The position numbers were made by a program, and so were the translations under genes. Under the pieces are notes generated by a model, which saw only the letters and a program-made list of their open reading frames with translations, was not told the origin of the DNA and did not search any database. Positions 21,884 through 27,971 of a DNA stretch of 30,655 nt are shown piece after piece; positions within the stretch are counted from its first letter, which is position 1, and every line of letters begins with the position of its first letter. This DNA is from a virus: positions 1 through 30,655 of the IMG/VR virus record IMGVR_UViG_3300044815_000082; one strand, 5' to 3'.

Positions 21884-22033
21884 TTAGAATTTGCTGTAGA
21901 GGGTCTTTTCGAAGTACCCGTTGGCCTTAGTCCAACCTTGCGTCAGGACCATCCACGGGAATATCACCGGCATGAAATAGCTGTAGAAGGCGACTTTCGC
22001 CTCTTCAACGAACCATTTCTTGTCGATGACCAT
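21884..22033 (-). CDS. Small protein with hydrophobic centre, 49 aa
   Basis: The short product (starts MVIDKKWFVEEAKVAF) has an aromatic hydrophobic centre (YSYFMPVIFPWMVL), possibly a membrane-associated helix. The ATG lies one base after the predicted transcription start and has no ribosome-binding site. The valS ribosome-binding site begins a few bases after its stop, so the two form one operon. Function unknown. Confidence 0.55.
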   Translation of the reverse strand: MVIDKKWFVEEAKVAFYSYFMPVIFPWMVLTQGWTKANGYFEKTLYSKF

Positions 22034-22039
22034 AGACCA

Positions 22040-22068
22040 TATTTAGTTTGCCAAAAATGCCCAGTCAA
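22040..22068 (-). promoter_or_regulatory. Promoter of the valS operon, hybrid early/late type
   Basis: Minus strand: TTGACT (22068-22063), 17-nt spacer, TAAATA (22045-22040). The -10 is also a late-type CTAAATA. Either sigma reading puts +1 near 22034, next to the ATG at 22033. Confidence 0.6.
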
Positions 22069-22074
22069 TAAATA
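22067..22074 (+). promoter_or_regulatory. Possible rightward late promoter, antisense to galE
   Basis: AATAAATA is the octamer; predicted +1 is at 22080, on an ATG that opens only a 7-codon frame whose stop overlaps a 24-codon frame (MTPDEYLSKVW...) as ATGA. A transcript would run antisense into galE. Confidence 0.35.
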
Positions 22075-22165
22075 TGTGCATGGTGGGCGCATGGTGCTCA
22101 TGACACCGGACGAGTATCTGAGCAAGGTCTGGCCTCTGAAAATCGACGACGTGGCCCCCGTCATC

Positions 22166-23152
22166 CTATTTTGACGACAGATACCATTTGTTGGCGGTTC
22201 GGATCATGTCGGTCAGGCCAAACTTCGGAGCCCAGCCAAGAACGTCCTTGGCCTTGCGGTTGTCGGCCACCAGTTTCATCGGATCACCGGGCCGACGCGG
22301 ACAGTCCATGATCCAGACTTTCTTGCCGGTCTCTTCCTCGACCGCCGAGATCACCTCGCGCACCGAGAATCCCGATCCGCATCCGAGGTTGAAGTGCTCG
22401 TACACCGGCCCCTCGACCGAGAGCAGGCGCTTCATCGCCAAGACATGTGCGTCGGCCAGATCGTTGACGTGAACGTAGTCTCGGATGCAGGTTCCGTCGA
22501 ACGATTCGTAGTCCGTTCCGAACACCTTGAACGGCTTGCCCGTGTGCGCGGCTTCGAGCACCAACGGAATGATGTGGGTTTCGGGATCGTGGCTCTCGCC
22601 GATCCGGCCTTCAGGGTCTGCGCCAGCGGCGTTGAAATACCGCAGGACCGTTGCCTTCATGGTGGAGTGCAGAACGATGTCTTGGATTGCCTGCTCGACC
22701 ATCAACTTGGTGCGGCCGTAAGGATTCACCGGAATTTGAGTGTGGTACTCGTCGATGATCCCGCCACCCTTCGGGTTTCCGAACGTCGCGCAGGTTGAAG
22801 AGAACACGACCGGAATTTCGAATTGTTGTGCCCAGCACAGCACGACCAAGCTGCCACCGACGTTGTTCATGTAGAACCGCGCGGTCTCGGTAAGCGATTC
22901 ACCGACCTCGATATAGCCCGCCAGATGGATGATCGCGCACGGCCGAAGCTTCCCGAGAACGGAGACGACTTCGTCCTCGTTGCGGACGTTCGTCTCGTCG
23001 TAATCTCCCCATTGAATGGCTTCTATCTCGCTGTTCACGCCGTTGTCGATGACGAACGGCTCGAACCCGGCTTCGGCCAGTTTCATGCAGACGTGGGAGC
23101 CGATGTAGCCCGCGCCTCCGGTGACGACGACGATTTTGTTAGGCTGGGACAT
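22166..23152 (-). CDS. galE: UDP-glucose 4-epimerase-like NAD-dependent epimerase, 328 aa
   Basis: The protein interconverts UDP-glucose and UDP-galactose, or a related nucleotide-sugar pair, in the cytoplasm. IVVVTGGAGYIGSHVC (about residues 7-22) is the NAD-binding glycine motif. PYGRTKLMVEQ carries the YxxxK catalytic pair. STCATFGNP supplies the catalytic Ser/Thr, and YFNAAGADPEGRIGE and IRDYVHVNDLADAH are GalE-typical. The length is normal (about 330-340 aa). ATG at 23152 overlaps the end of the upstream gene by 14 bp. It probably feeds sugar donors to the phage's glycan cassette or alters host surface glycans. Confidence 0.92.
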   Translation of the reverse strand: MSQPNKIVVVTGGAGYIGSHVCMKLAEAGFEPFVIDNGVNSEIEAIQWGDYDETNVRNEDEVVSVLGKLRPCAIIHLAGYIEVGESLTETARFYMNNVGGSLVVLCWAQQFEIPVVFSSTCATFGNPKGGGIIDEYHTQIPVNPYGRTKLMVEQAIQDIVLHSTMKATVLRYFNAAGADPEGRIGESHDPETHIIPLVLEAAHTGKPFKVFGTDYESFDGTCIRDYVHVNDLADAHVLAMKRLLSVEGPVYEHFNLGCGSGFSVREVISAVEEETGKKVWIMDCPRRPGDPMKLVADNRKAKDVLGWAPKFGLTDMIRTANKWYLSSK

Positions 23153-23747
23153 TGTACCCGGTGACGGTCTGGAGGTTTGTGTAGATGGTCTCAATCAGGG
23201 CCTGTTCGGCGTACATGATCGAGCGGTCGGTGACGTAGTCACGTCGAGCCTTGTTCCACGCGTGGACGACCTCACCCCGCTCTTCGATGGCGCTCATGTA
23301 GGCCATGCCGGGATTGTGGCCCCACCGAAGCGCCTTCAGGTACGCGTCAATGATTTCGGCTTTGAGGATCAGATCGAAGTGGGCGCCGCCCACGGCGATG
23401 GTTCCGGGCGGCGGCGACAATCTGGCGCCCTCGAAACGCAGGGTGTCGGCATCTCTTCCGAGCAAGCGCATGTATTTGAAGAGTTTTTCTCGGTTCTCTT
23501 CGGAGAGGGTTTGATACCACTTGTCGTCCAAAACCCATCTCCCGAAAATGAACTGATTTTGGCGACTGCTCCACACCGCCCGTCCTGATCGGGGACCTAC
23601 GGGGTGTGGAGCAGACACCGGAAACCTGTTACCCACATACTGATCCACCGCACTAATGCGCCTCACCAGTTCGCGTAACTGGCTGCTACATTCCGCAGAG
23701 GGAGCCATGGGCGGCCGAAACTCAGATTCCGACTGACCGATCTCCAT
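23139..23747 (-). CDS. Hypothetical protein, up to 202 aa, start uncertain
   Basis: Not recognised. The C-terminal 130 residues (from about DDKWYQTLSEENREKLFKYM) look like a normal helical protein with codon use like the neighbours. The first 65 or so codons of the longest frame run through a strong hairpin (23561-23619), use more rare codons (AGG, TTA, CGA), and the ATG at 23747 has a poor ribosome-binding site. A TTG at 23541, seven bases after GGGAG, is an alternative start. If so, the upstream part is a structured leader. The gene overlaps galE. Confidence 0.55.
   Translation of the reverse strand: MEIGQSESEFRPPMAPSAECSSQLRELVRRISAVDQYVGNRFPVSAPHPVGPRSGRAVWSSRQNQFIFGRWVLDDKWYQTLSEENREKLFKYMRLLGRDADTLRFEGARLSPPPGTIAVGGAHFDLILKAEIIDAYLKALRWGHNPGMAYMSAIEERGEVVHAWNKARRDYVTDRSIMYAEQALIETIYTNLQTVTGYNVPA
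23561..23619 (-). repeat. Long inverted repeat (17-bp stem)
   Basis: Arms at 23561-23577 (GGCGACTGCTCCACACC) and 23603-23619 (GGTGTGGAGCAGACACC) pair over 17 positions with one mismatch and one G-T pair on the minus strand. The inner 12 bp are perfect. Inside, further short pairings are possible (CCGT/ACGG or GTCC/GGAC). It is too long to be chance in a coding region and suggests a structured RNA element or protein-binding site upstream of the galE pair. Confidence 0.7.
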
Positions 23748-23765
23748 GAACGCTTAGGACCGTCG

Positions 23766-23830
23766 CCCCGTGTGCGAAGGGGAATTGAACCCCAATACAT
23801 GCAGTCATGACCTCTCGGCAACCAACCACA
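23766..23830 (-). ncRNA. tRNA-like element, probably incomplete
   Basis: On the minus strand CGTGTG and CACACG could form an acceptor-like stem. TTGCCGAGAGGTCA resembles a D-arm, and TGGGGTTCAATTCCCC is a convincing T-arm (GTTCAATTC). Only about 65 nt are present and there is no room for an anticodon arm; the 3' end has no CCA. It may be a decayed tRNA gene or part of a larger tRNA-like RNA. It starts about nine bases after the predicted transcription start of the promoter at 23846-23874. Confidence 0.35.
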
Positions 23831-23845
23831 CGCGTTCACGATCAC

Positions 23846-23874
23846 ACCATAGGGTATTGATCTGGTTTAGTCAA
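23846..23874 (-). promoter_or_regulatory. Leftward sigma-70-type promoter
   Basis: Minus strand: TTGACT (23874-23869) in GGTTGAC context, 17-nt spacer, TATGGT (23851-23846). It would transcribe the tRNA-like element, the hairpin, the 202-aa frame and galE. Confidence 0.6.
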
Positions 23875-23881
23875 CCAGAAT

Positions 23882-25222
23882 TTAGAGCTTGAGGCGCCAG
23901 TATCCGGGATAGTAAAGCTTGTCGATGGCCATCACCCAATCCTCACCGTCCCATTTCATCTGGGTCGCCTTGGCGGTGTTGAGCAGGTAGTAAACCTGCC
24001 CCTCGTTCTCGGACGCTTTGAACGCGGTGCTCCAGTCCGTGCCATCGTACTCGATGATATCACCAGCCCGTGCAGAAATCGCCCCCCACGTTTGGCTGGG
24101 GCCGATGTCGCTGACGATCAGATAGCGGGAGCCGACCGACACCGGCAGACCGGTATTGGGCGTGGTCTTCATCGGGTCGATGACCCCGTCGATAGCATCC
24201 AGAGTGTTGGCCGGAAGCGTCATCGGATTGACTTGCCAGTACAGGACGTTCGGGCGGTTGTCGTCCATTTGCAGTGTGCCCGTGATGCCGCCATCCTGCT
24301 CGATATCATCCTTCAGGATGATCTGGCTGGCCGCTGGGCGGAACGCACCGTAAAGGCTCAGCAGATCAGCCCATGACCACGGGTTGCCATCGTTGTCGTT
24401 CTCCGAACCGTTATCGCCGACAAGGATGATCTCGTCGCCCTGAACAAGGGCTCGGAAATCTCCCGGCGTGGTGATGGTCTGGGACAGCAGAGGTCCGATT
24501 TCATCCGTGATCACGTCGAGAAGCGGTGCTTGGTCACGCAGGTTGGCGACGATCTGTTCGATCAGGATTTGCTGCTTGACCTCGGCCGGAGGCGCCAGCC
24601 AGTACGGCATTTCGAGAACGAACTGCATGATGTCGATCTCGTCGCTTCCCCCGATGGGAATCGTGCGTGTGGACCATGTGATGTCGTCGCGAACCGTGGC
24701 AGTCGTTCCTGCCGACCAGTCGATGGAATTTTCCGAATTCTGGATGTCGAAATACGAGCCAATCGTCATGGCGATTTGTTCGAATAGTTGCAGTTTTTGG
24801 GACAGATTGGTCGTCCAAACGTCCACATTGATCGTCATCAGGAACGGAACAGGCATCAGGCGACGAACCGTATAGCTCTTTCCACGTTCTCCAGTGTATT
24901 CGCCGTTCTGATTGACGGCGCGTTCGACCACCTGAACGGTATCGACGTGGGCAGGGTTGAGACGAGCGCGCGAGTTGCCGTTGATGCTGCTAATGTAGAC
25001 GCAAATCATGGGGGCGCTGTTGAGGGCATTGTCTGATTGGTTACGCATGATTGATGCGACCATGCTGTCGGTTTGTGCCATGTGGCACGGGACAACCTTC
25101 AACGTCGGCGGTTGTCCGGCGCGAGACCCCGTCATGTACTTGAAACCAGAAAACGCTCGGATGAACTGTTCGAGGAATCGATAGGTCTGAGCGTCGTAGA
25201 AATAATCAAGGCCACGAATCAT
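23882..25222 (-). CDS. T4 gp15-like tail sheath stabilizer/completion protein, 446 aa
   Basis: The N-terminal 230 residues follow the gp15 pattern of T4-like phages, the terminator ring at the head-proximal end of the sheath. They include RGLDYFYDAQTYRFLEQFIR at the start, a central VPFLMTINVDVWTTN, LQLFEQIAMTIGSYFD, then an FVLEMPYWLAPPAE ending. T4 gp15 is 272 aa. Here an extra 170-200 residues form a C-terminal beta-rich region with DWSTAF and DWVMAI Asp-Trp repeats and the end GYWRLKL. This may be an added decoration or carbohydrate-binding domain. It is transcribed alone from a late promoter, with GGGAG before the ATG. Confidence 0.65.
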   Translation of the reverse strand: MIRGLDYFYDAQTYRFLEQFIRAFSGFKYMTGSRAGQPPTLKVVPCHMAQTDSMVASIMRNQSDNALNSAPMICVYISSINGNSRARLNPAHVDTVQVVERAVNQNGEYTGERGKSYTVRRLMPVPFLMTINVDVWTTNLSQKLQLFEQIAMTIGSYFDIQNSENSIDWSAGTTATVRDDITWSTRTIPIGGSDEIDIMQFVLEMPYWLAPPAEVKQQILIEQIVANLRDQAPLLDVITDEIGPLLSQTITTPGDFRALVQGDEIILVGDNGSENDNDGNPWSWADLLSLYGAFRPAASQIILKDDIEQDGGITGTLQMDDNRPNVLYWQVNPMTLPANTLDAIDGVIDPMKTTPNTGLPVSVGSRYLIVSDIGPSQTWGAISARAGDIIEYDGTDWSTAFKASENEGQVYYLLNTAKATQMKWDGEDWVMAIDKLYYPGYWRLKL

Positions 25223-25246
25223 CGGAAAACTCCCATAGTATTGGGA

Positions 25247-25254
25247 TATTTATG
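25247..25254 (-). promoter_or_regulatory. T4-type late promoter of the gp15-like gene
   Basis: Minus strand CATAAATA followed by T. Predicted +1 is near 25241; the 19-nt leader contains GGGAG. Confidence 0.6.
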
Positions 25255-25273
25255 ACGATTCGTGGCCCAGTAA

Positions 25274-25909
25274 TTATCCCAGCAAGGCCAGAAGACGGTT
25301 GGTGTACGTCGTGCGCTCTTCAAGACCGTTGTAGCCGCCATTGATCTTCTTGGTGCAGCCCTTGATGTCGCCCGCATCCGCGAAACCGTTCAGTTTCTTG
25401 TCTGACCAGTACAGACAGGCGATCAGCGTGGCGGTTTCCGGTTCGGCCGCTTTCTCGGGGTTCTTGATCAGATCGATGCCGATGCGCTTTCCCATGGACA
25501 GATAGTTGAAATATCCGGTCAGTTGGAAGATGCCACGACCACGGTAGCGAGGACCGTCCCCGACGTTCTTGTTACCGAGGTCAGCGCGCTTGTCGTAGCG
25601 TTGCAGATAGTCGTCGAAGCCGTCGTGGTTCAGGTCTTTACCCGAACCCAGTTCCTGCATGTAGCGGAAGTTGCCGGTTTCGTGGGCCGATTGCGCGATG
25701 AAGAACGCGATGCGCGATCCGGTGGTCACGTCATACTTCGGGAAGTCGGCGGCCATGGCGCGGCCGAGCAGGACCGCTAGTGATCCAACGTCTTTCTTGA
25801 CGGTGTAGTTGATCAGGGCGGTGTAGGTCTTGGGACCGATGTCGCCGTCGAGGGGACCGGGATCGTATCCGGCCGCCTTCAGTTTCGTTTGTACATTGAG
25901 GACGTTCAT
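25274..25909 (-). CDS. Endolysin: peptidoglycan-binding domain plus GH19 lysozyme, 211 aa
   Basis: It degrades peptidoglycan to release virions. Residues 1-45 (VQTKLKAAGYDPGPLDGDIG) are a PG_binding_1 repeat. The rest is a GH19 chitinase/lysozyme-like domain: AQSAHETGNFRYMQELGSG holds the expected catalytic glutamate, and RYRGRGIFQLTGYFNYLSMG is the family signature. No signal peptide is present, so a separate holin is needed; none is adjacent. ATG at 25909 is chosen because CAGGAG lies seven bases upstream; an ATG six bases earlier is too close to that site. It is driven by its own late promoter. Confidence 0.92.
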   Translation of the reverse strand: MNVLNVQTKLKAAGYDPGPLDGDIGPKTYTALINYTVKKDVGSLAVLLGRAMAADFPKYDVTTGSRIAFFIAQSAHETGNFRYMQELGSGKDLNHDGFDDYLQRYDKRADLGNKNVGDGPRYRGRGIFQLTGYFNYLSMGKRIGIDLIKNPEKAAEPETATLIACLYWSDKKLNGFADAGDIKGCTKKINGGYNGLEERTTYTNRLLALLG

Positions 25910-25935
25910 AGCCATTCTCCTGATGAGTATGGCTT

Positions 25936-25943
25936 TATTTATT
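25936..25943 (-). promoter_or_regulatory. T4-type late promoter of the endolysin gene
   Basis: Minus strand AATAAATA. Predicted +1 is near 25930; the 20-nt leader contains CAGGAG. Confidence 0.55.
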
Positions 25944-25946
25944 TGG

Positions 25947-25975
25947 TTGACTGAAACGCCTGCCAGTGGCACACT
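25947..25975 (+). promoter_or_regulatory. Rightward sigma-70-type promoter
   Basis: TTGACT (25947-25952) in GGTTGAC context, 17-nt spacer, CACACT (25970-25975). The -10 is weak. It is divergent from the endolysin late promoter and would serve the gene at 25999. Confidence 0.4.
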
Positions 25976-25998
25976 TCCGTGGTTAACGAGAGTGTACT

Positions 25999-26334
25999 AT
26001 GCCTGACTTGACTCTTCGCCGTCCTCCGTTCCGCATCAAGCTCATCGAGCAGGATGTCGAGAGACTGACCGACAAGTGGGTGATTCAGGAATGGGTTCCG
26101 ACACCGCTCTGGTTTCTCGACAAGGAGAAACACGGGCTCTACATCACGCTGTTTGAGAAAAAGTTTAACAGCCTCGACGGAAAATTCGAATCATCCTACA
26201 AGGTTATCGAAGAGGCCGAAGAAGCTCTGTTGGAAATTCAGCGCGTGCGTCGCGGCCCAGTTCCCCCGCCTCAGACCGTATTCTATTACGACGACAGCGG
26301 CCATCGAGCGAATCTAGCGACCAGCGCCGATTAG
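25999..26334 (+). CDS. Hypothetical protein, 111 aa
   Basis: Not recognised. It is a charged soluble protein with a proline/Arg-rich start (LRRPPFRIKLIEQDVERLTD), an aromatic middle (WVPTPLWFLDKEKHGLYITL), a Glu-rich helix, and a proline linker (RRGPVPPPQTVFYY). GAGAG precedes the ATG. It is the only rightward gene between 16142 and the right edge, and it has an early-type promoter. Confidence 0.6.
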   Translation: MPDLTLRRPPFRIKLIEQDVERLTDKWVIQEWVPTPLWFLDKEKHGLYITLFEKKFNSLDGKFESSYKVIEEAEEALLEIQRVRRGPVPPPQTVFYYDDSGHRANLATSAD

Positions 26335-26381
26335 TTCAAATACACGCCCCGGTGGTCCCGCCAGCGCTCGAACATATGAAT

Positions 26382-26762
26382 TTATTCCTTGGGGAACACG
26401 TCGTATCGGTCGCCGGTACATTTATAGGTGGTGATGTCCTCGACCGTCAGGCCCAGCCGTTTCTTGACCTCGTCGAGTGGCACGAGTGGGGTGATGGCAT
26501 AGTACGGCGGGGAGAAATCTCCGTTGTCCACGGTGATGATCACCTCATCCTCACCGATCCATTTCACGAGATGGGTCGCCATCCGGGTGAAGTCATCATC
26601 CGTGAACGTGGAGAAAGTCAGCACGTCCTCTTTCAGGGATACGGCGACGTGCTCGACCGGCACGCCCGGCGCCAGCCATTCCTCACCCAAGTACCAGTTG
26701 CCTTTGTGAAGCTCGAAGAACTCCGGCTTGTGGAGCTTAACGAGTGTGTAGGTCATGCTCAT
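26382..26762 (-). CDS. Hypothetical protein, 126 aa
   Basis: Not recognised. It is a soluble alpha/beta protein (TYTLVKLHKPEFFELHKGNW). The ATG at 26762 overlaps the previous stop as ATGA (a second ATG at 26756 is possible). It is the last gene of the seven-gene AspRS operon. Confidence 0.6.
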   Translation of the reverse strand: MSMTYTLVKLHKPEFFELHKGNWYLGEEWLAPGVPVEHVAVSLKEDVLTFSTFTDDDFTRMATHLVKWIGEDEVIITVDNGDFSPPYYAITPLVPLDEVKKRLGLTVEDITTYKCTGDRYDVFPKE

Positions 26763-26932
26763 GCGCGTTCATCCGGATATTTGCGGAGAGTTTCGATCTC
26801 GGTCGCCGCCTCGTCAAGAAGATCAGCCAGCCGATCAGGCTTTCCTTCCATCGCCGCCTTGCGACAAGGGATGTTTCGGCGAATTTCGGCTCGCTTGCGC
26901 AGACGGTAGACCAGATCGTTTTCGTCGGTCAT
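26759..26932 (-). CDS. Small helical charged protein, 57 aa
   Basis: Both ends overlap neighbouring genes as ATGA, which strongly supports it although it is short. The product starts MTDENDLVYRLRKRAEIRRN and is rich in Arg, Glu and Asp. It has the look of a short helical DNA- or protein-binding peptide. No family recognised; a similar R-K-x-A helix pattern occurs in many phage small proteins. Confidence 0.65.
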   Translation of the reverse strand: MTDENDLVYRLRKRAEIRRNIPCRKAAMEGKPDRLADLLDEAATEIETLRKYPDERA

Positions 26933-27309
26933 TTGCGTTCATCCGGCGCGCCGCAATAGCAGCAGTGATCATTCACGTGATCCACTACGTCGTCGTAGAC
27001 GCAATAGATTCCCCGGTTCTCGTAGCTGTCGCAGATATGGTAGGAAAGGGATAGATCATCTTGGTCGATGATCTTCTCATCCTCTTCTGCATCTTCCGCC
27101 ACGTCGCGAGGGTGATTCTCGTTCAGGTATTGGGCATGGATCAACCGAAGCAATTCCATGTTTTTCTTGGTGTTCTCGCCCGTCATACTGCTGACGTACA
27201 TGTCCATGCTGAAAACTTCCGAGCGGGTGTACGGCTGTTTACGCAGTTTCATCGGATAGCCCCGATAGCTGGACTTGATCGCCTTGGGTTTGGGAGCAAC
27301 GCGGGGCAT
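26929..27309 (-). CDS. Hypothetical Cys-containing protein, 126 aa
   Basis: Not recognised. It has a basic N-terminus (APKPKAIKSSYRGYPMKLRK), a helical centre with an acidic stretch (DVAEDAEEDEKIIDQDD), and a C-terminal cysteine group (DHCCYCGAPDERK) with further cysteines upstream (ICDSY, YCVYDD). These could bind zinc. The start overlaps the upstream stop as TGATG. Confidence 0.6.
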   Translation of the reverse strand: MPRVAPKPKAIKSSYRGYPMKLRKQPYTRSEVFSMDMYVSSMTGENTKKNMELLRLIHAQYLNENHPRDVAEDAEEDEKIIDQDDLSLSYHICDSYENRGIYCVYDDVVDHVNDHCCYCGAPDERK

Positions 27310-27686
27310 CAGACGACAACCGAAATTTGATTGGGAACGATTTCGTATATGGTCGAGCCGTTGCCCTCGCGGTCGAGACGAAGCGTCATTGACCCGGAAG
27401 TCATGTGCCTACTGATGATCCCGGCAACTTCCATGTCGAAGCATCCCCAGACGAGGGCGTGGTCAGCGTATCCGGAGAACATATCATTCTCGCCCTTGCT
27501 GGTCACGACGGCCTTGCGTTCGGGGTTGGATTTGATGAAACCGACATAAGCCGGGCCGGGCTCACGGATGAATTCGACCAATTCGCCGACGCGAGTGTTG
27601 ATCTCCAAATCCTCGTTGAGATCGTAGACATCATCGAACACCACATCAGCGCTCTTTACGACGGTCAGGGTGTTGTTGGACGGCAT
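27309..27686 (-). CDS. Hypothetical protein, 125 aa
   Basis: Not recognised. It is a beta-rich acidic protein (VVFDDVYDLNEDLEINTRVG). It lies 9 bp after the small membrane protein in the AspRS operon and has a short GAG ribosome-binding site. Confidence 0.6.
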   Translation of the reverse strand: MPSNNTLTVVKSADVVFDDVYDLNEDLEINTRVGELVEFIREPGPAYVGFIKSNPERKAVVTSKGENDMFSGYADHALVWGCFDMEVAGIISRHMTSGSMTLRLDREGNGSTIYEIVPNQISVVV

Positions 27687-27695
27687 TTCGAACTC

Positions 27696-27971
27696 TCAGA
27701 TTTTGGCGAAGGTCATGCAGGCGGACAGGAACATCAGGCCGACGAACCCGATCATGGCCTGCGCGCTCAGCCACGTCCGGTCTGTCTCCTTGGGGATCAC
27801 CCCGAGAATACCGAAGGCCCCGCTGGCGACGCAGAGACCCGCCCCGACGATGTACAGCGTGGTCACCCACCACAGTTGCGGGTGTTGGTACAGTACCAGC
27901 CCTGTTGCCACCGATCCGAGGATGGTGATGAACAGGGTGAAGCCTACCATGAAGAGGTTGAAACCCTTCAT
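27696..27971 (-). CDS. Small membrane protein, three predicted TM segments, 91 aa
   Basis: Hydrophobic segments lie at about residues 7-27, 34-58 and 69-88 (starts [19 protein letters not shown]). The ATG overlaps the AspRS stop as ATGA. The three-segment topology and size fit class I holins, but nothing else identifies it as one and it is far from the endolysin. No family recognised. Confidence 0.65.
   Translation of the reverse strand: MKGFNLFMVGFTLFITILGSVATGLVLYQHPQLWWVTTLYIVGAGLCVASGAFGILGVIPKETDRTWLSAQAMIGFVGLMFLSACMTFAKI

Noticed and set aside
23663-23845. 60-aa minus-strand frame upstream of the 202-aa frame
   Set aside because: It runs through the tRNA-like element, has no ribosome-binding site and overlaps the 202-aa frame; more likely part of an untranslated leader.
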